DNA of 64,000 bases from Siphonodentalium dalli (taxonomy: Eukaryota; Mollusca; Scaphopoda; Gadilida; Siphonodentaliidae), in assembly GCA_032622095.1 (NCBI GenBank), contig CP136067.1, forward strand, positions 134,481,990 to 134,545,989, in the 5' to 3' direction. The translations under genes and the position numbers were made by a program. Each line of letters opens with the position of its first letter. Position 1 is the stretch's first letter. The notes below the pieces were generated by a model that worked only from the letters and a program-made list of their open reading frames with translations, was not told the origin of the DNA and ran no database searches. This document shows, one piece after another, positions 20,601-32,115 of this stretch.

Positions 20601-22261
20601 GAAAATCGCAATACAATGTATCGCTATTAAGTGGTTAATATAAACCGGCCGTGGACAACTAATAACCCAACACTCCCATTGATATTTTCGTCAAAGACAA
20701 CTGATAAATTGCGCGCGGGTCGACTAATTCAGCGCTAAATATTAATGATCTTGTCTGGTGGGGTACCCCACTTCAGATGTTTAACTCAATGATCGCGTCA
20801 TTTCGTGGTATTCCCGAAATTCGTGAATTATTGGCGATAACTTTTTTCAATTTGCTGAATATCAAGACTGGAACCTGAATGAAAGAACTTTGATATTCGA
20901 AGAGAAACGGTAATATATGGATACATCAAACTCCGAGAAAAAATGTACAATTTTTACAAATGAAAAGTTACTTAATGAAAAGGTGGCTTTGGATTACATT
21001 TTAAATGCCACTAGATCTATTTCAGACTTAGATAGTGAACTCATTTGGGCATTCGGGATAATTTCTAGGTATGGCAGGGGTGGGGGGCGGAAAAAATTTC
21101 CAAGCACGTATGATGGGGTGAATGTGTGTCTCTCGTGTCCGAAAAGCAGTTTTTTCCATGTGCCAAATTGTTTTTCCATTTCTGCTATTGAGTCTTATTT
21201 TGATGTGTTTTGAACAGAAACAGGTCATATATAGATAATAGCAATGCTATACTACATATAGAGGTTATCAGAAGTTGGATCAGTTGCACAATGGCAAACA
21301 ATAACCCAAATTCAACTTGATAGAACAAGAAACTGCGCTATTGGAAAAATAAAATTTAATCAGGATTCCATCTACTGATACAACAAAATAAGAACAACTG
21401 TGCAGAACTCAGCTGAAAATAAGCAATAAAATGAAAGCACACTCGACCATATGTGACATGGAAATAAAGATATAATAAATAATGGAATAAAATATACTTT
21501 TGACAACGTAAAACATAAAATCTTAACATATAAATTGAAGGCCAGCCGGGCCAGCTTGAACAATTTCAAATTGTTTTCCAAGTTAATGTGGATCAGCTTG
21601 TGATGTTAATCACAGTAACAAAGATTGTATTGTCACTGATATCGTGAGCAAAACAGAAGTGAGATTGGGCTATCCATCCATATATTATTCCCAATTATTT
21701 CGAAGCCTATTACTTCAGGCAGTGGCTACCAGCCTGCCATAAACGCTATAACACGTTTCCTCAGTTCTGGTTTCTGAGATGCCCCAAGAAGAGTCATGCG
21801 GGTATATCGTGGTTATGTTTGGTGTTAGCATTATAATCCCATTATTCTTCAAACTGGGATGAACAGTTGTATTTCCACATGTTTTGATAAACAATTTGGT
21901 TCAAGCATAGCAAATATCAAAATATCAAATAATCTGAAATGTGTTGTACCATGTAGTCTGTAGAACACTCAAATGTGATTATGTGACTAGATCGTGTGAC
22001 TATATATTATGAAAATGAATGTTAATTTAAACTTTGGCACTCTGCCTATCTCTAGAAATGTGAATATGTTGACACATTTCTTGATTAATGACACTTATAT
22101 GATAAATTCAAATAGTATCGTTATCTTCATTATGTACTGTTCTATTAAAATATCGTACAATAAACTATGATAATGCAGGATAATCAGGGATAATCAGCTA
22201 TTTGGTTGGTCAATTGATAATTTTCTCAAATTTAGGGGGTGGGTCTCCAAAACTGACCGGA
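17691..22261. other. Intergenic, no gene recognised
   Basis: Only simple-sequence tracts (G-runs near 19569 and 20216) and the hairpin cluster at 18456-18567 stand out. A frame at 20917-21213 of 98 codons matches nothing I know. I would not annotate a gene in this 4.5-kb stretch. Confidence 0.4.
18456..18567. repeat. Cluster of three consecutive stem-loops
   Basis: Stem 1 (18456-18491) pairs 'agggtggatacac' with 'gtgtattcaccct' with one mismatch. Stem 2 (18505-18525) pairs ACACAGTT with AACTGTGT around 'tttcc'. Stem 3 (18532-18567) pairs 'gttgagccga' with 'tcgactcaac' with one mismatch. Three stems in 112 bp could be a structured RNA or the end of a transposon. No element boundaries were found. 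Confidence 0.55.
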
Positions 22262-22287
22262 ACCCCCCCCCCCCCCCCCCCCCCCCC
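22262..22287. repeat. Poly-C homopolymer
   Basis: An uninterrupted run of about 26 C follows 'ccggaa'. It may be length-polymorphic and error-prone in sequencing. Confidence 0.95.
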
Positions 22288-22419
22288 GCTGGGTATGGTG
22301 ATTTTTCGCTGAAAATAAAAAAGGTTGATGCTGAACAATTCGAATCAGTCTTACATGATCTGCCTCAGAGTGAAGATTTAAGAGTTATTTTTCTTCAAAC
22401 AATAATTCTATAATATTTT

Positions 22420-22789
22420 CATATCAGGACCGAGTGTTGTGGAAAAACAGAATTTGTTAAAGGCTTTTGAATACCAAGATGACTTGATCAAATATTCAAT
22501 GTATAAACGGGGTACCCGACAAGCACAATGAACCAGTTGCTGACAGACTTAGACTCGTCGTGTTTATGACATGTCAGGTGATACTGATGAAGACAAAAAT
22601 ATGTTATGGTTTATGAGGAAAGGACATCACATAAATACGTCTGTTATTTACATAACCCAAAACATGTTTCAGAAATCGAAAGCCAGTAGAACTTTTAGTT
22701 TGAACGCACATTACCTGGTTTTATTTCAAAGTGTGCGCGATAAAGGTAAATTAAAAGTATTGCATCCCAAATACAATTACCTCACTTGA
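22420..22789 (+). pseudogene. Polinton (Maverick) packaging-ATPase fossil
   Basis: A fragment of the FtsK/HerA-type packaging ATPase of Polintons. The clear part carries HHINTSVIYITQNMF followed by SRTFSLNAHYLVLF, the conserved C-terminal half of that enzyme. It is broken, with at least two breaks, and the reading is short. I found no other Polinton gene nearby (no polymerase, integrase, protease or capsid), and no terminal repeats. It is an old isolated fossil. Confidence 0.6.
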
Positions 22790-22929
22790 TGCAACGTCAA
22801 CAGTTCATGGTTATCAACTACTAGATTTTCACCCAAAAACAGAGAAGTCGTTGAAATTTAAACATATATTTTCCATTGATGGGGTTCTCTAATGATGACC
22901 GAGGTGTGGTAATCTATGCAACAATATAA

Positions 22930-23275
22930 ACATATGTATCAACGTGGCATTTACATATGTATCAATATTACATTTACATATGTATCAACATGGCATTTAC
23001 ATATGTATCAACATTACATTTACATATGTATCAACATGACATTTACATATGTATATACATGACATTTACATATGTATCAACATGACATTTACATATGTAT
23101 CAACGTGGCATTTACATATGTATCAACATGGGATTTACATATGTATCAACATTGCATTTACATATGTATCAACATGACATTTACATATGTATCAACATGA
23201 CATGGACATATGTATCAATATGACATTTACATATGTATCAACATGACCTTTACATAAAATTATCATGGCATTTAC
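22930..23275. repeat. 23-bp minisatellite, ~15 copies
   Basis: The unit is 'catatgtatcaacatgacat' plus 'tta', with variants (ggcat, tacat). It ends about 140 bp downstream of the GPCR stop codon on the minus strand, so it may fall in or just past that gene's 3' UTR. The unit contains the palindrome CATATG. Confidence 0.9.
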
Positions 23276-23335
23276 ATAGGATAGGTATTTTATTTCAATA
23301 TACATATATCAATGCATAATACATTTAACAATTAT

Positions 23336-23341
23336 TTTATT
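23336..23341 (-). promoter_or_regulatory. Candidate polyadenylation signal of the GPCR
   Basis: AATAAA on the minus strand, about 75 bp past the stop codon at 23416. A hairpin (GGGTGGCA...TGCCACCC, 23354-23390) lies between the two. Position is plausible; use is not shown. Confidence 0.35.
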
Positions 23342-23415
23342 GTATATTCGAGGGGTGGCATAGTCAGGCTAGACTGTCTTACTGCCACCCTTATGCATCA
23401 ACATGACATTTACAA

Positions 23416-24477
23416 TTATGGAGTCTCACAAATCAGTTGGGTTGCCTGTGGATTGTCGTTATGTTGACGACGACACGGACTACGACACGGGATTAACGAT
23501 GAAAACTGCCCCCTGAACGTCGGGCAGATTAAACAGTACAACAAGCAATTCGAGGCATTATTACAATAATAGAGTAATTGGGCGATGGCGAATGCTAGCT
23601 TTGGCTTCGTTTCGGCATCCTGGATCAAGAGCTGGGACATTCCGATTATACAGCTCCAAGTACAATCAACTAGAAAAGGCAGCGTTGTACAACATGTAAT
23701 CACAAACATTACGCTCAACACGATCGGAATATGTTTTTTTCCTCTGTTGTTTCCTGTATGTTCTGATAGGTTTATGGCATTCCTTCTCATTCGCCATATT
23801 ACAGCGGCATTGGCGACAACAAGAATGACAGACGGAACGATATATTTTATTACCAGGTTAATCCAGGACCAAATATAATGGAAAAAGACATCGTATCCAT
23901 TCTTATAAACAGAACAGTAGCCTTTCTCGTTCAAACGAAATCCATACAGGAGGTGGCTGCAAAGCCCACATATGAATACCCCTAAGCAAATTAGCAACAA
24001 CGAGGCCTTTAGGCGCGTGAAATCCCATCCGTAATAGAGAATTATAGCTCGTTCAATCGCTATACAAACTATTATCCAACTAGAGAAATAGGGGAGCGCG
24101 TATCCTCCGAAGGCGTAAATTATACACGCAATATTCGAACAGTTTGTTATATTCCATTTAAAGGCAGTGGGTAGCCATATCCCCACCATCGAGTAAATCA
24201 GAACGGCCGTGTCGGTAACAGCCAGTGTTACGAGATAAATCGGCATTGTTCCATGACTCCAATTCCCTCGAATGAAAAAGATAATGGAAAGAATGTGTCC
24301 AACCACACCGAGAAGGAAAATTACTGGTAGCAAAATAATCGTCACCCATTTAGCAATAGCTTTTTCATGTTCATCGGGGTCAGTGGGTGGCGTGGAACTA
24401 TGCCGTACCGTGTTGTCATACCAATCCGTGGAAGCATTCCATAACGTGTAGTCATACTCATCCATAATACTCCTCAT
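23416..24477 (-). CDS. Rhodopsin-like GPCR, probable neuropeptide receptor
   Basis: A complete single-exon frame of 353 residues. Seven hydrophobic segments lie near residues 45-69, 78-100, 118-146, 158-178, 205-230, 250-275 and 295-318. The end of TM3 reads CIAIERAI, so IER replaces DRY. TM7 reads NNASNCLLY, replacing NPxxY. Cys118 (or Cys113) and Cys188 fit the conserved disulphide. N-glycosylation sites lie at Asn14, Asn109 and Asn112. The Cys-rich tail (CRSPCRR) could be palmitoylated. This layout resembles the large lophotrochozoan group of FMRFamide-receptor-like orphans; the ligand is unknown. Just before the ATG, 'tgtttttcctag' is a good splice acceptor, so the 5' UTR is probably on another exon. 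A second Met (MDEYDY) lies five codons in. A MITE (24688-25079) sits 210 bp upstream. Confidence 0.9.
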   Translation of the reverse strand: MRSIMDEYDYTLWNASTDWYDNTVRHSSTPPTDPDEHEKAIAKWVTIILLPVIFLLGVVGHILSIIFFIRGNWSHGTMPIYLVTLAVTDTAVLIYSMVGIWLPTAFKWNITNCSNIACIIYAFGGYALPYFSSWIIVCIAIERAIILYYGWDFTRLKASLLLICLGVFICGLCSHLLYGFRLNEKGYCSVYKNGYDVFFHYIWSWINLVIKYIVPSVILVVANAAVIWRMRRNAINLSEHTGNNRGKKHIPIVLSVMFVITCCTTLPFLVDCTWSCIIGMSQLLIQDAETKPKLAFAIAQLLYYCNNASNCLLYCLICPTFRGQFSSLIPCRSPCRRQHNDNPQATQLICETP

Positions 24478-24687
24478 CTTCTAGGAAAAACACTCGCTGT
24501 TAACTTTGAATCCAGTTAGGTTATGTTTGTCGCTCGCTGTTAACTGTGAAGACCGTATATGCACAAACAATAAATGCTGAATGCTGAGCACATTATTGTC
24601 ACGTGATAGCATCTCGCGATATAATGTATCCGCGGAAATGTTCAGCGTTTGCCGATACCTCGAACTATTCATTCGCATCCAACTTAA

Positions 24688-25079
24688 CCCTTTACCCAAC
24701 AAACCGGCCACAACCGGCCAAATAAAGCTTCAACAGCCTAAAATATCTTCGGTCTGTCTCAATAGAACCATACACATATGGATATCATTGGAACCGGCTC
24801 CTTGACCACATTGTGATAGTTACAGTTATGCCCTGTGCCAATGCATTCTCTTATATATGCGAGTCGACCATAGGTCGCCTCGCATATATAAGAGAATGCA
24901 TTGGCCTAAAAAACATCTTTTTTTAACACTTTTTACCATTTTTTCTTACATTCTTTAACAATTTTATAATTTTTAATGTGTTAAGCCAATGCATTCTCTT
25001 ATATATGCGAGGCGACCTATGGTCGACTAGCATATATAAGAGAATGCATTGGCACAGGGCCCTTCTGTTGGGTAAAGGG
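24688..25079 (+). mobile_element. piggyBac-like TTAA MITE
   Basis: TTAA at 24684-24687 and 25080-25083 flanks CCCTTTACCCAACA...TGTTGGGTAAAGGG ends. Palindromes lie at 24837-24905 and 24985-25053. The left shoulder, with 'aaagcttcaacagcctaaaa' and 'aaccggctccttgacc', matches the other copies. It lies just upstream of the GPCR coding exon, in its probable 5' intron or promoter. Confidence 0.9.
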
Positions 25080-25083
25080 TTAA

Positions 25084-26823
25084 CCATCGTGATGGCGAAT
25101 TGAACAGATGATTAAATATAGTCTGCGTCGTTTCTAAGATGTGACTGTGAATGTTCTTTCTGTATACGAATGACTGTGGCCAGGTCAGGCACATCCCGAA
25201 TTCCACTAGTATAGTGTTATTTCTCTAGTATTAGTCTGGTCGATAAACTTAAATTTTAGGGTCAACCTAGAAAAAATTCAGACTAAGTTGGTTTTTATAC
25301 CATTTTGAAGAGGAAGCTCTCCTCCATAACATATCCAAAATCCACTAAAATCCGCTTTGAGCATGTTTTGTAATTCAAGATGGCGTCCAAGATGGCTGCC
25401 ATTTTCCTATAAGTCAGCTTGATGCAATTATAGTGAGAACATCTTGTCATATGTATACACATGTATACATTTTTGTGAATCTATGACATAACGCCATCTT
25501 TATGTGCCAAAATTGTAACTCCCCTCTAAGATGGCCGCCAAAATGGCGACCGGAAGTGGAATTTTACGTTTTTTACTAATACTTTTAAGATAAGTTTCTG
25601 TGGATTGGAACTGGTTGAGAATTGTAATTGTATTTTGTATATTGCATATTAACTGACCATTGGAGAAATGAATTATGCTGTTCGTGTGGTCCACACCCCT
25701 TCCGATCAGTAAAAAATTCGATTTTACAAAACGCGGTATAATATTTCACAAAAGATCTCCTTTGGGATTCTGGTCATATTTCACCAAGAAGTGGGAAGAA
25801 CTGTACAATGTAATTGATGCATTCTATATCTTATTGATACTCGAACTCAATGGTACCGAGATTGTCACTTTGGCTCAAAATGGCTGTCAAAATGGCCGCC
25901 AAAATATGGAAAATTGTAATTATTATCCCAGCGTGCCATGCAACCGCTTACAACAAATGACTATTCGGTCTTATATACATTGAATACCAACATTTATTAT
26001 GTACCTTAATTAATTTTTACTATTTAATATTCTGAAATTACCAGCATTATGGGATGTTTCTATCACAAACATCATCAAACTCGGCAAAAAAATAACTGTT
26101 CATGTTTGGACGATTCTTGGACCGAGTAAAATGGAACTATCGTTAGTATCAAAGGTTCTTTTTTATTTGTATATGCCTTAAATATGGCATAGTGTGGTGT
26201 TTTAGACAATATTACTCAAGATGACTTGCAAAATGGCAACCAAATTTGGTAAAAAAATTATATTCCGAACATTATTCTCTGTGGTTCCGAAATGGTAGCA
26301 AATTGTGACTCACTTGGTTATTAAACATGCTACTTAATCAACGGACAACTTAATCTTATATTATGGTTGTCCCAGCCCCTTATGAGGCACGACAAATGAA
26401 TGTAAGGGATGCAGTATGGATTTTGCCGAACACCTCTTTTGGGATTCTGTCCATGTTTTATCGGAAACGGACAGAACGTTGAAACTGAACTGAAAGATAC
26501 ATTGTTATGTGGCTACTCTGGCCCATTAGCATCAACATTGATTAACTTATAAACTATTTTCAGGAAAATCATTTTCTTCATATTGCATATAAAACGCAAT
26601 TAATGTGGAGAACACTCTGATATTACATCTATCGATTAACATATCCTTGAGTTATTGTGAAAAGCGATAGTCACACAAAGGTGCACCAGCAAAAATCACA
26701 CATGAGCATGCAGTCACTCCATATATATATGAACACCACGTAAATGGTCATTTGCCACTAACTGTATATACATACAGGGTTTCACATCACGTTAACCTGG
26801 GCAACGCCGGGTAATCCTGCTAG
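25084..26823 (+). mobile_element. Helitron 3' end with repeat-rich body (5' edge unknown)
   Basis: The right end is clear: 'aacctgggcaacgccgggta' is a hairpin, followed by 'atcctg', then CTAG and host T (26820-26824). The same terminus occurs at 45584-45587 and 56137-56140. The body to the left holds several 'aaaatggccgccaaaatgg'-type repeats and no gene. I cannot place the 5' TC end, so the start given is only the left limit of the stretch. Confidence 0.5.
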
Positions 26824-27682
26824 TATCATATATTAGCATAACGGGTAGGCGTAAAATAGGAGTTACGCTAATATTTGTCTTTTGTGTCTGTATAAATACA
26901 AGGCTCGTCAGATTGCCCAGTGTATGTTTTTGCTTTTTCAACTGTTCCCCAAAATAGTTAATGTCATTGACATGAGAACTATATTTTATCTGGATAAATG
27001 GCCCCTCAACTAGACACGGCCCCTCTAAAAAGTTTCCACTATAACCACGAAACAGATAAGTGCAGCATCGTGCTTTAGTTAATGACACAGATAGTGTTTA
27101 TTTTGTTCTGATTGTACCTCAAGGGTAATGTCTCATGAGTCACGGATTACCACAAAGTTATGCATGATGATGGGGATTGCTTTTATGACTGACCTACTAG
27201 AGGTAGTGGAATATGAGCCAAATTATAAAAATAGACCAAATATTACCTTTTTCCAATGACATTGACTGTAGCAATTGACCTTGACCGCATGAAGCATACA
27301 GCCCAGTCCATTGATGGATCCTTAATGGCAATATGAATTCACATAATTTCTTCAACAAAATTAGTCTCAGGTGTCCAGTAGATAGATCCTCAATAGTAAT
27401 ATTTGATGCCGTTACCATGGAAACCAGATTTTATCTCGACAGTTTGTCAGACCTCTCACTGGGCATCCCCCAAAAGGTTTGATGATTTAGTTACTAAAGT
27501 CACAAAATTGCAGTTATTTTGGTCTTGATGGTAATGCATCGTCGCTTATGTACTGTCACAATTACCACAACAAGGTAGTACTTAAAATGCAGATTAAAAT
27601 GTGATTAAAATGTGACATTAATAAACAAGGTTCGTTGATTCTCAAAAGCGACATTTTTTTCTTTTTCTTTAAATATATAGTA
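26824..27682. other. Intergenic
   Basis: Neither a gene nor a repeat edge is recognised. Confidence 0.4.
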
Positions 27683-28073
27683 CTAGCCGATGAGCCCGAC
27701 GTTGTCCGGGCTATTCAAAAACCGAATTTCAAGTCGATAGCTCTACCTGTTTCGAGATCCGGTCTGCGCATGCGCGAAGCTGGTGTCGCACGGGCTCGGC
27801 GACCCGATAAAATTCGTATCCGGGGCAAGATACATTCACTTACCAAATTTCAAGTCGATAGCTCCACCCGTGTCCGAGATCTCGTCTGCGCATGCGCGAA
27901 GCGGATGCCACACGGGCTCGCCAATACGACAACGTCGACCGCCTGGTCAAACTACACGCACGTACCAAGTTTCGTCCCGATCGGTCGAGAATCGTAGATT
28001 TGTATTAATGACAGACAAACATACAGACAAACAAACATACAGACAAACAGAGGTCTTCAAAATATATATGAGA
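27683..28073 (-). mobile_element. Non-autonomous Helitron-like element
   Basis: Same family as 5106-5652 and 5653-6048. On the minus strand it runs TCTCATATATATTTTGAAGA ... hairpin ... CTAG, and it sits between host A and T. It has the short form of the internal repeat and a degenerate GACA/AACA tract. It is flanked by unique sequence, so its edges are well defined. Confidence 0.75.
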
Positions 28074-28684
28074 TTGTTGTCACGGAAACCTGGGTTTATT
28101 TTGGGAAATGGCCACACAGTTTGAAAGTCATTATTATCTCATGACTGGCTTGTCAGTTGCAACCATAACACAGTTCTCCGTGTAGCCTATATGCTCTATA
28201 TTATTTGCGAGTAAAGATAACGTATTCAAAACTGATATATAAACTCAGTGGGTAGAAAATTTATGACCCGATATGAAAAAAGCTAATATTTTGGTCAATG
28301 ACCTTGACTTTTGTATTTGACCTTGGCAAATAGTGGTGAAATGTCCAGTATCAAATTAAAGCCAACCAAGAATAGCAACCCATATCAATGTCAAGCTAGA
28401 GTGACTACATTAAACTTTCTTGGTATAGCCCATTATGGGCATATGTTTTATACCGGCCGAAAAAACACACTCCGTTGCAATGGAAACACACATTTTCCAC
28501 ACTAAGCTACACTGCCCCAGTGTGCCCCAGCACTGACATAAACTTCAGACTATGAGATTTCAAAAAACTGTTGGTAGAAATTGCCCACCAAATTGGTACC
28601 AATTTCCATTTTTGGGGAGCCTGGCTCATGTACTAATGTGGTGTACTGGTATATAAACAGATGCTCAGCTCACACAAACAGAGC
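28074..28684. other. Intergenic
   Basis: No gene or recognisable repeat is seen. Confidence 0.4.
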
Positions 28685-29529
28685 TTAACCCTTTACCCAA
28701 CAGTAATATGACTAACGTCATTACCTCCAGCCAACAGAACTTTCTGGTGACGTCAAAGTTTTTGGGGAAAAACATGTATTATTACTAAATGTTATGTGGC
28801 TCTTGATTTATGAAATTATGTTCATCTGTATGGATTTTTTCAGAGTTGTGAATTCCCCTCCCCAAGCATGATAGTATGGTAAATATTTAGTAGGTTTTAT
28901 ATTTATATTTTATAGTAATAAACAAACAAAAGGTAAGTTTTGTTTTATCAACAGATCAATGTGACTTTCAGTTTCAATTTCTCTGTCGGAAATCATATCA
29001 CGAAATTGGGTGATTTATTAATGTTTTAAGCAATGGCTACGCGGTGAAATGAAACATAAAATAAATCATCAAGTGGCCTATCAACTCTTGGATAGTTACG
29101 TGTAAATTCAGTTACAATTAACTGCATTATTAGTCCAAACTAGTCAACATTGTGCCATCGATTAAAACGCACGTGTTTTTTTGTTTACTTAAATTTGGCG
29201 CACCGGTTTTTGACCTTGACATTGCAGTCAAAACATTCGCACCGCACATATCTTGTGCAATTAATAAATTAAACAATTCTTTCGTGCCTACATTGTATCT
29301 TACGATCGAGAAAAGTGCTTTCTCTTAGTGAAATTTTGAGCAATCATATTCAATATAAAATGACAAGACAGTGCCGATAAGTAATTCGCGGTAAATTTGC
29401 GGTAAGATTTGCGCACTTTCAATTTAAAAATAGCCGCGTTTGTCTCGTGAACTCTTGTGTTCAAATAAAAGTAACTAATGTTATACAATGTCATTTCTTT
29501 GATTTTTCACATCATGATATGGCCAATTT

Positions 29530-29749
29530 ACTTGAGTATTTGGCAGTGTTAATGCGCGGAGAATAATAATTGTATTAATCAAACGAGAGAACAAAACGGC
29601 CGATCGATGCACATTTGTGCTATACAGTATTTTATCATTGTTGCGCTGACGTCGACAAGGTTCCGAGATGTTTTCATCGTCATCAGCTGATCAATAAGTT
29701 CAATGGCAACACTCGATAAATGGTCAATTGATACTAACACTAAATCTAA
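29530..29749. repeat. Partial unit of a 462-bp tandem repeat
   Basis: 'aacgagagaacaaaacggcc' to 'ggtcaattgatactaacact' matches 36500-36690 at roughly 85-90%. It stops exactly at the L1 insertion point. The preceding ~240 bp look like a more diverged first half of the same unit. Confidence 0.75.
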
Positions 29750-30083
29750 AACACCCATCATCTATCGCCCAGAAAGCTGATAATTTTCAATGGAATTCGT
29801 TTAGGAGTAGTTCACAGAGTGTAAAAGTGTTTCCGTGATGTGTTGTTGCCAAATGTGTAAATGAAAAGGACAGTGTTAATGGATTTTGCAAATGATATAC
29901 GGTACGTTCCCTGTATTCGATACCTATTGTGAATACTGTTTACCCGTGCGCACAAGAGGCAATCAAGTGAATAGCACACCCGGCTGGTTCGATAACAATT
30001 TATAACGGTATATTCTGACCGTCGACGTCGCCAATCATTGTTAATCACGTCGGACTCGTGGTGACACATACAATACATAAACA

Positions 30084-30959
30084 ATGGCTGACTCGAATAC
30101 AACAGGGGCGCTTCCTAAAAAGTCGGACAAGAAGGGAGAAAAGAAATCAGAATCGAAGAAACCAGATGCAAAGAGAGCACGGCCAGAATCCGATACAGCG
30201 GAGCCATCCGAATCAGTACTGACCGATATAATGAAGCGTCTGTCGGAAATGCCAACCAAAGAAGATATGAAATCCCTAGTCGAGAAAGACATAAAGGCCC
30301 ACATGGAAATTTTCAAAAAAGAGATTATGAAAGATGTAAACGAGACGCTGGAATTTCATAAAGCAAGCATGGACAGCAAGTTTGAAAAGTGGGAGCATGA
30401 AAACAGCTTACTGAATGAAGTGGTTGAACACTACCGCAGTGAGAACATGGTCATGAAGGATGAGATACAAGTATTGATTTCGAAAGTAAACAGAGGCGAG
30501 CAGTACTCCAGAAAGACCAACATACGTATTTTGGATTTAGAGGAGACTGATAACGAAAACTTGAAAAAAAAGATATGTGATTCAGTAAATGGTAGTCAAT
30601 CCAATGTCCGTATTTCTGAATTAGATATTCTTGCTGCTCACAGGCTACCTGCCAGGGGTTCACCAAAACCATGTATCGTAAAGTTCGCTAGACCCGACAC
30701 AAGGAACATGGTATTTGAGCAGAGAAAGAACTTATCATACTTGGCACAAGACAACTCAAAGAAACCATTGAAGGTCAGAGACGATGTTACTAAAGATAAC
30801 ATCCAACTTATGAACAGGCTTTTTAATCATGAGAAAATACAGCGTGCATACCACAGGAATGGATTCATTTGGGGGAAACTGAAGACTGGTGAACGTGTCA
30901 AGTTTGACATCACAGAGAGCATAGACACCACTATCAGAAAATACTTCGTCAAGAAATGA
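30084..30959 (+). CDS. L1/Tx1 ORF1 protein
   Basis: An intact frame of 291 residues. Residues 1-40 are Lys/Ser/Pro-rich and basic. Residues ~45-150 are predicted coiled coil (MKRLSEMPTKEDMKSLVEK, then long K/E-rich helix). Residues ~155-225 contain an RRM-like fold (KTNIRILDLEE ... CIVKFARPDTRNMVFEQR). The rest resembles the L1 ORF1 C-terminal domain (LKVRDDVTKDN). It would trimerise and bind LINE RNA. It is followed by a long spacer with a TA microsatellite before ORF2. Confidence 0.85.
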   Translation: MADSNTTGALPKKSDKKGEKKSESKKPDAKRARPESDTAEPSESVLTDIMKRLSEMPTKEDMKSLVEKDIKAHMEIFKKEIMKDVNETLEFHKASMDSKFEKWEHENSLLNEVVEHYRSENMVMKDEIQVLISKVNRGEQYSRKTNIRILDLEETDNENLKKKICDSVNGSQSNVRISELDILAAHRLPARGSPKPCIVKFARPDTRNMVFEQRKNLSYLAQDNSKKPLKVRDDVTKDNIQLMNRLFNHEKIQRAYHRNGFIWGKLKTGERVKFDITESIDTTIRKYFVKK

Positions 30960-30998
30960 CTTTTCTAAACGTGAAAACAATCCAAACATTGATTTATA

Positions 30999-30999
30999 T

Positions 31000-31047
<48 letters not shown>
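30999..31047. repeat. (TA)n microsatellite in LINE spacer
   Basis: An almost pure TA run within the ORF1-ORF2 spacer of the L1. It probably expanded after insertion. The spacer contains no further gene. Confidence 0.9.
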
Positions 31048-31050
<3 letters not shown>

Positions 31051-32115
31051 GAAATTGACTTAGGTTCATACAAATAGTGAGATTTCAAAACGAAATGTAT
31101 TTTTCCTTTATATTTTTGATGATGCAAGTTATAAAGTACACCTGAAGCAACATAGTCTATTATGTGTTCCTTATACCAATATGAATATATTAGTATATGC
31201 TAAACAACGAACACCAGGTTAACCCAATAGGTTTATTATCCAGCACTTAGAACACGGTACAAATATATACATAATATGTAATTCATTAGTCCACTGTAGT
31301 TGCTGGCTTTAAATGTATTTTTACTAAAATTACTCAGGTAAATGTGTTATGTTAAGCAATATACATTATACATTTGTTTTTAGTTACTTGTTCCTTAAAA
31401 AATTACATGATAAAATATACAAAAGATAAATCTCAATCACAAACCTCATTTTTTAAATCCACAAATTGACTATGTTGCTTTAAGTCCGCTTCTGAGTTTA
31501 TTCAACATATTCAGACTACCTGACGTTATATTTCCATTATATGCTTTTAAGAAATGTACCTAGGTAAGGTTTGGATACAATCACATGTACACATGACCAA
31601 GTGGGTCGGGACTATGGTATCACGAGTGTGCCCGCAATGTTGACTGCAACAAATTTTGTTCGGATAAATACAGCTCTGATCATAATCCAAGCGGTATAAC
31701 TCTACAATGATTGTAACATTTCAAAGCATGTGACTACTGCGAGACAAACACGCCTGATCGTGTTCCATGCGGGATAACTCTTTGCTAATATCTTAATATA
31801 TAATTGTGGAATGGGACAGCCTGCATGGACCCACACAAAGTCTTGTGTACATGTGAAGTATTTTAATTTGCATAAATTATGGATTTTCATTTTCAAGTTG
31901 ATAATACCTTTTTTGGGCGATGGTTGAAAACTGCATTTACCATGCCCATCATGATTATGATTGGAAGGTCAATTATATTTAATGTCCACTCCCCAACCCT
32001 CCCCCTTCAATGCACGACTGATTTTTTATTTAAATTGATGTAAATTACTGATCGCTGTATATGTATATGCTGTATATTTGGATTCATATTAGTATATTCA
32101 TTAATATTCGCATAT

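Noticed and set aside
20917-21213. 98-codon frame beginning MDTSNSEKKCTIF as a possible exon or Polinton part
   Set aside because: No similarity that I can name, and a G-rich tract interrupts it; left unannotated.
23585-23878. 97-codon plus-strand frame
   Set aside because: Antisense shadow of the GPCR coding sequence.
30756-31127. 123-codon minus-strand frame containing IYIYIYIYI
   Set aside because: Translation of the TA microsatellite and antisense of LINE ORF1.
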